This document shows positions 36,842 to 45,540 of a DNA stretch of 54,593 nucleotides, piece by piece. The first letter of the stretch is position 1. Every line of letters starts with the position of its first letter. A program made the translations under genes and the position numbers. The notes under the pieces are model-generated. The model did no database searches. It saw only the letters and a list, made by a program, of their open reading frames with translations, and had not been told where the DNA came from. Source of the stretch: Erysipelotrichaceae bacterium (GTDB lineage: Bacteria > Bacillota > Clostridia > TANB77 > CAG-508); NCBI GenBank assembly GCA_021769225.1, contig JAETTH010000006.1:1-54593 (forward strand). The letters run 5' to 3'.

Positions 36842-37216
36842 ATGAAAACAATGAAATACAATTTAATCATAGTAGCAGTCTTTTTAATCTTAATCCTTCT
36901 TCCTACACTTTCCAATGCTACTTCAGATCCTGCTTTAATCAATCCAAATGACTATAAACCAAGCACTAATACAGGAAGCAGTAGTCAATTAGTAAAACAA
37001 GGAAATGTAATTATTGGATTAATTCAGACAGTAGGAAGTATTATTTCAGTAGCAACTTTAATTACAATAGGAATTAAATATACAATTGCTGGAGTAGAAC
37101 AAAAAGCAGAATACAAAAAGACAATGATTCCATATATAATTGGCGCAGTACTACTATTTGCTAGTGCTAACATTGTTAGCTTTATTTATGACTTAGGAAC
37201 TCAATTAAATAGCTAA
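36842..37216 (+). CDS. VirB2/TrbC-like T4SS pilin paralogue 1
   Basis: 124 residues: a signal peptide (about 1-27, ending near LSNATS), a polar Pro/Asn/Ser stretch, then two hydrophobic helices joined by a short basic loop. The core reads GIKYTIAGVEQKAEYKKTM followed by IPYIIGAVLLFASANIVSF. This two-helix layout with a conserved KAEYKKTMIPY loop is the TrbC/VirB2 pilin type. It shares that core with the two following genes. AAAGGAGAGG precedes the ATG. As the first gene of the T4SS region it would form the pilus or a surface filament, or a channel subunit. Confidence 0.78.
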   Translation: MKTMKYNLIIVAVFLILILLPTLSNATSDPALINPNDYKPSTNTGSSSQLVKQGNVIIGLIQTVGSIISVATLITIGIKYTIAGVEQKAEYKKTMIPYIIGAVLLFASANIVSFIYDLGTQLNS

Positions 37217-37239
37217 ACAATACGGAAAATGAAAGAATG

Positions 37240-37268
37240 TTGAAAAATGTCAAAAAATATGCTATAAT
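37240..37268 (+). promoter_or_regulatory. Promoter of the second pilin-like gene
   Basis: TTGAAA (37240-37245) and TATAAT (37263-37268) have a 17-bp spacer between the first two pilin genes. Confidence 0.7.
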
Positions 37269-37299
37269 TACTTATATTACTAGGAAAGGAAAAAGAAAT

Positions 37300-37683
37300 A
37301 TGAAAATTTTTAATAAAATGATTTTAATATGTTGTAGTATTTTATTACTTTTTTCACTTTTTCCAATGATAGTACAGGCACATAGTATTGATGAAGTAGT
37401 TAATGAAGCTGATAGTTTTATCAATGCAGGACAAAATATACCAATTAAGCAAAATAACTTAAAAGAAACATCAGACATGATTTATAACATAGCATTATCA
37501 TTAGGTACTTTAATAGCAGTAGCTGTGGGATCCTTTTTAGGAATCAAATTTATGATGGCTGGCGCAGAAGGAAAAGCAGAAATAAAAGAAAAATTAATTC
37601 CATTTGTTGTTGGTTGTATCATTTTATTTGGTGCTTTTGGTATTTGGAAACTAGTTCTTACATTAGCCGCTAGTATACAATAA
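37300..37683 (+). CDS. VirB2/TrbC-like T4SS pilin paralogue 2 (divergent)
   Basis: Start ATG 37300, after GAAAGGA and its own promoter. 127 residues: signal peptide to about residue 27 (VQAHS), a polar acidic stretch, then two hydrophobic helices. The core GIKFMMAGAEGKAEIKEKL followed by IPFVVGCIILFG aligns with the other two pilins but lacks their YKKTM. It is the most divergent of the three, so it may be a minor pilin or a different subunit. Confidence 0.75.
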   Translation: MKIFNKMILICCSILLLFSLFPMIVQAHSIDEVVNEADSFINAGQNIPIKQNNLKETSDMIYNIALSLGTLIAVAVGSFLGIKFMMAGAEGKAEIKEKLIPFVVGCIILFGAFGIWKLVLTLAASIQ

Positions 37684-37770
37684 ATTATTTATATTATTAT
37701 GTTTTTAATGTTATTCTTAAAATTTAGGAGAATAATTTTAAATAAATTAAAAATAAAGGGAGGAAACAAA

Positions 37771-38127
37771 ATGAAAAAATCATTAAAAATACTTTCAACT
37801 ATCATGGTAATTGCTTTAACTGTAGTTATGATTTCTTCTAATGTTGCATTAGCCGTTAATCCAGGAAACTTTTCTGGAACACAAGTAAGTAGCGATGGTG
37901 TTACCAAAACAGGTAACTTAATCATTGGTATTGTACAAACAGTAGGTACAATCGTTGCAATCGTAATGCTATTAGTTATAGGTATCAAATATATGATGGG
38001 TAGTGCACAAGAAAAAGCAGAATACAAAAAGACAATGATCCCATATTTAATTGGTGCAGTTTTAATCTTCGCAGCATCTAACATTGCTGGTTGGATTTAT
38101 AACTTTGCTACAACTAACATTAAATAG
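37771..38127 (+). CDS. VirB2/TrbC-like T4SS pilin paralogue 3
   Basis: Start ATG 37771, after AAAGGGAGG. 118 residues: signal peptide to about ALAV (residue 28), a Gly/Ser linker, then two hydrophobic helices with core GIKYMMGSAQEKAEYKKTM and IPYLIGAVLIFAASNIAGW. It is close to paralogue 1 and is probably the main pilin, judging by the strong ribosome site and the terminator right behind it, which would give a short abundant mRNA. A TTATTCT/AGAATAA stem about 35-60 bp before the start could be a processing or stability element. Confidence 0.8.
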   Translation: MKKSLKILSTIMVIALTVVMISSNVALAVNPGNFSGTQVSSDGVTKTGNLIIGIVQTVGTIVAIVMLLVIGIKYMMGSAQEKAEYKKTMIPYLIGAVLIFAASNIAGWIYNFATTNIK

Positions 38128-38148
38128 TAAAAAAGTTAAAAATAAAAG

Positions 38149-38176
38149 AGAAAATGCATTTGCATTTTCTTTTTTT
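38149..38176 (+). terminator. Terminator separating the pilin genes from the T4SS operon
   Basis: AGAAAATGCA pairs with TGCATTTTCT, followed by T7. Confidence 0.85.
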
Positions 38177-38189
38177 TAAACAAATTTTA

Positions 38190-38228
38190 TTACAGACATA
38201 TTACAATTATATTAAAAGTATATTAAAA
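38190..38228 (+). promoter_or_regulatory. Four hexamers with 11-bp spacing upstream of the T4SS operon promoter
   Basis: TTACAG (38190), TTACAA (38201), TTAAAA (38212) and TTAAAA (38223) start exactly 11 bp apart, ending 22 bp before the -35. The pattern resembles a PhoP-box array of an OmpR-family regulator. AT-richness makes chance a real alternative. Confidence 0.45.
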
Positions 38229-38250
38229 TAGACTTTTTTTCCTGTTTTTA

Positions 38251-38279
38251 TTACATTTTCCTACGTTTTCTGGTATAAT
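38251..38279 (+). promoter_or_regulatory. Promoter of the T4SS core operon
   Basis: TTACAT (38251-38256) and TATAAT (38274-38279) have a 17-bp spacer. AAAGGAGG then leads to the ATG at 38321. Confidence 0.7.
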
Positions 38280-38320
38280 ATAAATAAGTATGATTAGATG
38301 GGTACAAAGGAGGAAAATAC

Positions 38321-38662
38321 ATGGGTACATATTATATACCTAGAAATGTAAAAGGCGAGGGTAGAATTCTTTTTATATTTTCTGGAAAAAGCATGATTTA
38401 TACAGCAGTAGGAGCAGGAATCGGATTTTTTTTATACTTAATATTTTCTGCTGTAGGACTTACATGGGTAGGTATTGGAGCAATTGCACTTTTGGGGTTA
38501 ATAGGATTCTCAATTGGAACTTTTAAGATACCATCATTAGGAGGATTAGAATTTTCGAAAAAAACTAGTGGAGAAAACATTGATGATATTATTTTAAGAG
38601 CTATTAAATTTAAAATGAATAAGAAAAAAATTTATATCTATAAAGAGGAGGGAGAAGAATAA
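38321..38662 (+). CDS. PrgI/VirB3-like T4SS inner-membrane protein
   Basis: 113 residues: an N-terminal YIPRNVKGEGRILFIF segment, two membrane helices (about 25-47 and 50-70), then a soluble tail. The layout and position directly before VirB4-type genes are those of PrgI (PF12666), the Gram-positive VirB3 equivalent. Its stop overlaps the start of the next gene (TAATG), so translation is coupled. AAAGGAGGAAA precedes the start. Confidence 0.85.
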   Translation: MGTYYIPRNVKGEGRILFIFSGKSMIYTAVGAGIGFFLYLIFSAVGLTWVGIGAIALLGLIGFSIGTFKIPSLGGLEFSKKTSGENIDDIILRAIKFKMNKKKIYIYKEEGEE

Positions 38663-39871
38663 TGGATTTAATAACAATTTTAATAATAGCCGTTTCATTT
38701 GTACTAATTGTTATGCTTATTCTTCTTATCTGCCTAGCAATTGTATACTTTAAATCAAAAGGAAAAAAAGAAGAGAAAAAAACAGCAAGTCAAGAAGTAC
38801 AAAAAATAAAAAAGAATTATGCTGCTTATGAAAGTGCATCTGTATTAGATTTTATGGATTTTGACAAGATAGAAGACAACATGATTATTCAAAAAAATGG
38901 AACTAGATTTGTTATGGTAGTTGAATGCCAAGGTGTAAATTATGATCTAATGTCAGAAGCAGAAAAAATTGGTGTTGAGGAAGGCTTTGTTCAATTCTTA
39001 AACACATTAAGACATCCTGTACAACTATATATGCAAACAAGAACCATTAACCTAGAAGATAGTATCCATAATTATAAAAGTAGAGTAGACGAAGTAGAAA
39101 GAGAACTACAAAAAAGAAAAAATAGATATGAGCAAATGAAAAAATCAGGAGCATACTCACAAGAACAATTAGACAAAGAATTTTTTGAAATTACAAAACA
39201 ACAAAATCTATATGAATATGGGAAAGATGTTGTATTTAATACAGAAAGAATGAGTTTAAATAAAAATGTACTTAGTAAAAAATATTACATTGTGATTCCA
39301 TATGTTCCAGAAGAAATTGGAAACGAATCATTTGACAAAGAAGAAATTAAAAACATAGCATTTTCTGAACTATATACAAGAGCACAGTCCATTGTAAGAA
39401 CAATAGCTGCATGTGGTGTTAATGGATCGATTATGGATTCTTATGAACTAGCAGACTTACTATATGTAGCATACAACAGAGATGAAGCAGAAGTATATGG
39501 ATTAAATAGGGCATTAAAAGCAGGTTATGATGAACTATACTCAACAGCGCCAGATGTTATGGAAAAGAAAATGAAAGAACTAAGAGAAAGAATCGAAAAA
39601 GAAGCATACGACAGAGCAAATCAAGAAATTGAAAGAGCTCAAACTGAACTAGAAAAAGAATATAGCAATATTCAGAAAAAGCGGAATGGACTTAGTAATC
39701 GAAGAAAGAGTCAAAAAATTAATTGAAGAAAATCAAAGATATATTGGAAAAGAAGTAGCAGACAAAGCAAAACAAAATATTGAAAAGAAAACAAAAGAAA
39801 AAGGAGGTAGTAAAGCAGATGAGAAAGTTAAAGAAAAAACAAGAACTACAAGAGCAAGAAAACAATCATAA
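38662..39871 (+). CDS. Membrane-anchored VirB4 N-terminal-domain-like protein, frameshifted near its end
   Basis: One N-terminal membrane helix (4-30), then a soluble region starting VLDFMDFDKIEDNMIIQKNG. This resembles the N-terminal (CagE/TrbE/VirB) domain of VirB4 ATPases but has no Walker motifs. A long charged coiled-coil follows (about 130-190 and 300-390). The first frame stops at 39726. Deleting one A in the A5 run at 39676-39680 extends it (...NIQKSGMDLVIEERVKKLIE...) to 39871, ~402 residues. It overlaps PrgI by one base and the ATPase gene by 53 bp. It probably works as the detached N-terminal half of VirB4 that docks the ATPase at the membrane. Confidence 0.7.
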
Positions 39872-41786
39872 TATAGAAGAACAACAACTTAAAGTTTTGA
39901 AAAAACAAAGCGTTAAAGAACTCATTGCACCTTCTGGAATTGATGCTACTGATATTGATCACTTAAAAATCATATCTAGCACAGAGAGATATGCAAGAAG
40001 TTTCTTTGTATCAACACTTCCAAGAATGTGTACTTTCCCAGAACTATTCCGAGACATGTACATGTTTGGAGATATTAATACCTCTATCTTTATTGAACCA
40101 GTACCAGAAGCAAAATCACAAAACGACTTAAATAGAGTTATTAATGAACTAGAAACAGAAAGAATCGTAGCCATTGATCGAGGAAACATTAACAGAGAAA
40201 GTGTATTAGGGCAAAAAAGAGCAGAAGCAGAACAACTAAGAGACGAAATTGCAGCAGGATTTAATAAACTATTTGAAGCATCTATTGTATCTACTCTATT
40301 TGCATATAGTCTAGAAGACTTAGACAAATATACTAAACTACTATCAACTGAAATGTCAAAATCACTAGTTGGAATCAAAACTGCATGGGGAATTCAAGAA
40401 GAAGCATTTAAAACAAACTTACCATTTGCAGATAATAAAATAAAGAAAAAACACGTTTTTGATAGAAGAAGTATGGCAACCGTATTTCCTTTTACCACAT
40501 CAGAAGTAGGACATCCTACAGGAGTACCAATTGGATTTAATAAACAAACAGGAACACCAATCCTATTTGATAACTTTCACCAATCCTTAACCAACTATAA
40601 CATGGTTATATTCGCAAAATCTGGTGCCGGTAAATCTGTAACAATGAAAACTTTAATTTCACGTTCTTATGTACTAATGGGAATTGAAAGTTTAGCACTT
40701 GATGCAGAAGGCGAATATTCTATCGTAGCAGAAAGCTTAGGTGGAATTAATGTTGTTATCAGTCCAAACTCAAAAACAATTATCAACCTATTTGATATTG
40801 AAGTTGAAATTGTAAAAGACGAAATTACAGGTAGAGAAAGAGCAGTACTAAATGTTGAAAATAAAGTAGAAGACGTAACACAAGCATTACTTACTATGGC
40901 AAGAGGAAGTACAAGAAGTACAGAAGTAAACGAGCTAACAAAACAAATTATTGCAGAATCTGTAGCAGAAGAATACCAAAGAGTAGGAATTAACTCAGAT
41001 CCAGGAAGCCTATATGAAGCCAATAGCAGAGGATTTGATGGCAACTTACTTGGAAAAAAGAAAAAAGAAATGCCAACCATTGGATCTTGGTACCATAGAA
41101 TCATGGAAAAAGCAAGAGAAAATACAAATGTAGACTATCAATTCCACTACAGTTACTTACTAAAAGTTATGAAACAATACGTTAGAGAATTTGATGGACA
41201 GATGGCATATTTTGATGGACAATCTACCTTTGAATTATTAGATGGTGCATCATTTATCAATCTAGATATTTCACAACTAGAAGAAAGATTCGCAAGACCT
41301 TTAGCACAACAAATCTTACTTTCTTGGATTTGGGAAAAATATGTTAAGAAAAACAGTGAAGATAGAACAAAGGCTTCTAAAAAGAGGGTATTAGTAGACG
41401 AGGCATGGATGCTTTTACCATATCCAGAAGCAGTTGACTTCTTAAACACAATGGCTAGACGTGCTAGAAAAAGAAATGTATCTTTAGCAATCATTTCACA
41501 GAGATTCCAAGACTTCTATGAAAAACCAGAAGCACAGGCCGTACTTACATCATCAGATACAAAATTATTCTTAGCACAAGATAAATCAGAAATCGAATAT
41601 CTAAAAGAAGTATTTAAACTAAGTGAAGGAGAAGCAAACTTCTTAGTCACATGTTTTAAAGGAGAAGGGCTCCTAAAAGTAGGGGCAGATACAGCAATTA
41701 TTAAAATATCTCCAACCAAGAAAGAATTTGAATTCGTAGAAACAAACTTAAACAAATTAGTAGAGATGAAAAAAAGACAGGGATAA
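39819..41786 (+). CDS. VirB4-family T4SS ATPase
   Basis: Start ATG 39819 with AAGGAGG at 39801-39807; the ATG at 39780 precedes that site and is rejected. 655 residues: a basic Gln-rich N-terminus, a linker domain, Walker A AKSGAGKS (about 266-273), Walker B RVLVDEAWMLL (about 524-534) and the late SQRFQDFY sensor region typical of VirB4/TraC. It powers substrate transfer or pilus assembly on the cytoplasmic face. The usual N-terminal membrane domain is missing and appears to be encoded by the preceding gene. Confidence 0.9.
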   Translation: MRKLKKKQELQEQENNHNIEEQQLKVLKKQSVKELIAPSGIDATDIDHLKIISSTERYARSFFVSTLPRMCTFPELFRDMYMFGDINTSIFIEPVPEAKSQNDLNRVINELETERIVAIDRGNINRESVLGQKRAEAEQLRDEIAAGFNKLFEASIVSTLFAYSLEDLDKYTKLLSTEMSKSLVGIKTAWGIQEEAFKTNLPFADNKIKKKHVFDRRSMATVFPFTTSEVGHPTGVPIGFNKQTGTPILFDNFHQSLTNYNMVIFAKSGAGKSVTMKTLISRSYVLMGIESLALDAEGEYSIVAESLGGINVVISPNSKTIINLFDIEVEIVKDEITGRERAVLNVENKVEDVTQALLTMARGSTRSTEVNELTKQIIAESVAEEYQRVGINSDPGSLYEANSRGFDGNLLGKKKKEMPTIGSWYHRIMEKARENTNVDYQFHYSYLLKVMKQYVREFDGQMAYFDGQSTFELLDGASFINLDISQLEERFARPLAQQILLSWIWEKYVKKNSEDRTKASKKRVLVDEAWMLLPYPEAVDFLNTMARRARKRNVSLAIISQRFQDFYEKPEAQAVLTSSDTKLFLAQDKSEIEYLKEVFKLSEGEANFLVTCFKGEGLLKVGADTAIIKISPTKKEFEFVETNLNKLVEMKKRQG

Positions 41787-41803
41787 TAAAGGAGGGTAAT
41801 TAT

Positions 41804-44540
41804 ATGTCTAATTTTACTAATAAGAAACGGAATACAAAAGATTACAATAGTATTAGTAATATTAATATTATTCAACTTTATTATGCCTAACTTTATGGGG
41901 AAAGTATATGGACTAAATTATGTATATAAGCCAAAAGAAGAGGATAAAGACAATTACACATGGACAGTAGAACAGTATAAGGTCGACAATCCAGCAAGCC
42001 TTGCAAACACGCTATATCCAGATGTATATAACGAAAGTGGACTTCTTATAACCAATAATTCGGCAAAGAGAGACTCTTTTGTTAAAGGAGCAGAAGAATA
42101 TAATCAAAAGTTAGAAGATGGAAAAGCAAAAGGATTAAGTTTGTATGAGGCAATAAATGGAGCAAATGAAGCAGGAACAAAAGTAGACAATGATACATAT
42201 GAGGAAACAACATCCGGAACAGGAGACGTAATAGGAGGAATCTTATTAAAGCCAATTACAGGACTTTTAACACTAATTGTTGACGGGATCTTTAATACAG
42301 TACAGCATGTATTAGTTAGTGAAAAATTAGATATTCTATCAAGTACGAAAGCCTTTCCAGTCAACTCAGGAGGAATACAAAAAAATAGTGATAAAGATCC
42401 AAATGACGATAGACCATATATTATGTATTCACCAGAAGAAATATTTTCTGGAAAAATAGCAGCATTTAATATTAACTTTATTCAAGAACCATCTAGTGAT
42501 ATGCCAGAGAAGGCTCCTGTTGTTCAGTTAAGAGGAATTATTGCTAGTTGGTATAATGCTATTAGGATGCTTTGCATGGTAATACTTCTTACTGTATTAG
42601 TATATATGGCAATTCGAATGATTATCTCTAGTAGTGCACAAGAAAAAAGCAAATATAAATCTATGATTATGGATTGGGTAGTTGCAATGTGCTTACTATT
42701 CTTCCTACACTATATCATGTCATTTACCTTAACGCTAACAGAGAGTTTCACTAAAATGGTAAATACAGCAGGAAATACAACAATTATTACAGACAATAAT
42801 ATTGAGCAACAAGAACAAAGTATAAATGTAAATGTTACAAAAAACCCAGACAAGAGTTTCTCAACTAATATGATTGGTTATGCAAGATACATGGCAAGTG
42901 GTACAATCAAAGCAAGTGAACAATTGACATGGATGATTATCTATTTTGTTTTAGTATTTTACACTTTGCGATTTACCTTTGTATACCTAAAGAGGGTTCT
43001 AATGATGGCATTTTTAACCATTATTGCACCATTTGTTGCATTAACATATCCGATTGATAAAGTATCAGATGGAAAAGCACAAGCCTTTGATATGTGGCTT
43101 AAAGAATATATATTTAATGCTTTATTACAACCTTTCCACTTAATTATTTATACGATTTTTGTATCATCCGCATTAGAACTATGTGTTGATAATCCTGTAT
43201 ATGCCATTGTAGCAATTGGATTCATTATTCCAGCAGAAGGACTATTAAGAAAGATGTTCGGATTTGGAAAAGCGCAACTTGGAACAATGAGCGCATTAAG
43301 TGGATTTGCAGGTGGTGCGATTGCCAATAACTTATTTAATAAAGCAAAAGCTTTAGGAAATGGAAATAAAGGAAAAGATGGAGGCAAAAGTGGAGGAAGC
43401 CAAAAGATAAGACAAAAAGAAGATGCAGACTTACCAAAATCAGATTCTAGTGAAACATCTGGAACTGCTGCAAGACTAGCTGCAAGCGGAAGTGGAGCTG
43501 GACAAGAAACAACACAAGGTGGAAATAGTTATGAAATGTTAGCCGGAGAAACACAACCTCAATATGAAGCACAAACTGGAAATCTCCAATACCAAGGTGA
43601 AGCAGAATCACTAAGTGGAGAACAAACTAATCAAGGTAATGAACCAAATGGAGAAGCAGACGGAAATAATATAAGACAAATAGAGCCACCAAGTGAGGAT
43701 GATGACCAAGGAGAAGCAGACAATTCTACTTCTGAATCATGGAAAGATAAAGCCGGAAGAATTGGAAGAGCTTATACTTCTGCAGCAGGGCAAAGTATAG
43801 AAAAATGGGGAAAAAGAACTTTTACCAAAGAAAACGGTAAGAGATTGTTAAAAGGAGCAGCAAGAGGATATTTTAAAGCTGGTATTGGTATAGGAGGAGC
43901 AGCTTTAGGACTTGCATATGGTACTACAACAGGAGACTTTTCAAAAGCAGCATCTTATGCAGCTCTAGGAGGAGCAGCAGGTGTTGGAGTAGGAGGAGCT
44001 GTTGCAAATAAAGCTATGGGACTAGGAAGTGCTACCTATCAATTTAATGAAAGAGCACAAGAACAACTTAAGGGAAGAAAGGCAACATATGAAAAAAGAA
44101 AAAGAGAACAAATGGAAAAAGCCAAAGAAGCATTTATGTCATCAACAGAAAATGATGATAAATACAATGAATGGGCAGCAAAATACTATTCAGATGATGT
44201 TAGCCTAGAGCAAGTAAAAGAAGATATCTGGGAATTTAAAGCTGCAAAAGTAAACGATGAAAAGATTATTGAAAAAGCAATCAAATTAAAATCAAAAACA
44301 CCAGATATGTCAAATGCAGAAGCTGTCTCTAGAGCACAAGCAGCACAAGATGTTTCACTTGCAGATCTAAGAAAGAAAGATACAGTACAAGCAATTAAAA
44401 GAGACTATATGGTTCAATTACAAGCTGATTATGAGAAAGCTACAAATGGTAGTCATCTATCAGATGCACAATTACAACAAGAAGCAGATAGATATGTTAA
44501 TGATATGAGAGCAATTCGAGGTCTTTCTAAATTAGGATAA
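41804..44540 (+). CDS. VirB6/TrbL-like polytopic T4SS channel protein, frameshifted near the start
   Basis: AAGGAGGG (41789-41796) points to ATG 41804, whose frame dies at 41889. Removing one A at 41825-41827 gives MSNFTNKNGIQKITIVLVI..., a normal membrane start that joins the long frame (the ATG at 41883 has no ribosome site). The ~911-residue protein has an N-terminal anchor, a ~150-residue extracytoplasmic part, then 5-6 helices (about 245-490), as in VirB6/TrbL. A long disordered Gly/Ser/Gln/Glu region follows (about 530-640), then a Gly/Ala-rich hydrophobic stretch and a charged helical C-terminus. One helix pair resembles the pilin core (SSAQEKSKYKSMIMD). Confidence 0.82.
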
Positions 44541-44554
44541 GAAAGAGGTACTAA

Positions 44555-45523
44555 ATGCTAAATAAATTAAAAAGATTAATTAATCAAAATCGATTAAAGA
44601 TATTTTTAGTAGTATTTGTATTTGTAGGAATTATTCTATTAATTCAGATTTTCAACAGCCAAGCGAAAAATAAAATAAACGAAAAAAATGAACAAAATAG
44701 TAGTAGTGCTAATACTACTACTATTTATTCAAATACATATCAAAATGAAAGTGGAGTCATCTCTAATTCAAACATAGGAAGTAATACAAATACACAAAAT
44801 AACCAACTAATTACACAATTTATGACATATTGCAATGCCGGTCAATTAGAACAAGCATATAATCTTTTAAGTAAAGACTGCAAACAATATCTATTTCCTG
44901 ATGTTAATTCTTTTAAAACAATATATTATGATAAAGTATTTAATAAAAAGAGAGAATTAAAAACAGAATTATGGAATAACCAGAAAGGAAGCTATACTTA
45001 TCGTGTAACAATTGTTAATGATGTTTTAGCAGAAGGGGGATATGATAGTGCATCCATAGAAGATTACTATACTATTGTAACAGAAAATGGAGAGAAAAAA
45101 TTAAACATTAACAATTTTATTGGAAAAACAGTCATTGACAAACAAATTGATACAGAAAATGCAAGCTTAAAAGTAAACTACAAATTAGTGTATACTGACT
45201 ATGAGATATACAATCTTGCGTTGCGAAACAACACAAACAAAACAATTTTATTAGACAGTCAAGAAGAAACAAACACTGTATACTTAGTAGATGAAGATAA
45301 ACATCAATATAGTGGAGATCTAACACAAGTTTTAATAAATAACTTAATTTTAGAGCCAGAACAAGTAAAAGGATTGGAAATCACATTTAATAAAATGTAT
45401 TCTAATCGTAAAAAGATAGAACAATTAGTCTTTTCCGATATTATAAAAGATAAAGAAGCATATGAAAAGACAATTCATAAAACAGAATATAAAAATAGGA
45501 TTAGTTTAGCAATTAAATTTTAA
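44555..45523 (+). CDS. Bitopic NTF2-like T4SS protein (VirB8/TcpC-type role inferred)
   Basis: 322 residues: a short cytoplasmic tail, one membrane helix (about 15-33), a Ser/Asn/Thr-rich linker (35-88), an NTF2-like domain (QFMTYCNAGQLEQAYNLLSKDCKQYLFPDVNSFKTIYY, about 90-190) and a C-terminal beta domain (about 195-322). This is the topology of VirB8/TcpC proteins that scaffold the channel outside the membrane. Its NTF2-like part resembles that of the gene at 48276. GAAAGAGG precedes the ATG, 14 bp after the VirB6-like gene. Confidence 0.65.
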   Translation: MLNKLKRLINQNRLKIFLVVFVFVGIILLIQIFNSQAKNKINEKNEQNSSSANTTTIYSNTYQNESGVISNSNIGSNTNTQNNQLITQFMTYCNAGQLEQAYNLLSKDCKQYLFPDVNSFKTIYYDKVFNKKRELKTELWNNQKGSYTYRVTIVNDVLAEGGYDSASIEDYYTIVTENGEKKLNINNFIGKTVIDKQIDTENASLKVNYKLVYTDYEIYNLALRNNTNKTILLDSQEETNTVYLVDEDKHQYSGDLTQVLINNLILEPEQVKGLEITFNKMYSNRKKIEQLVFSDIIKDKEAYEKTIHKTEYKNRISLAIKF

Positions 45524-45540
45524 AAAAGAGGTGAAAAGAA

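Noticed and set aside
37689-38084. Long minus-strand frame across the third pilin gene
   Set aside because: It is a shadow of the plus-strand gene, which has a ribosome site, signal peptide and paralogues.
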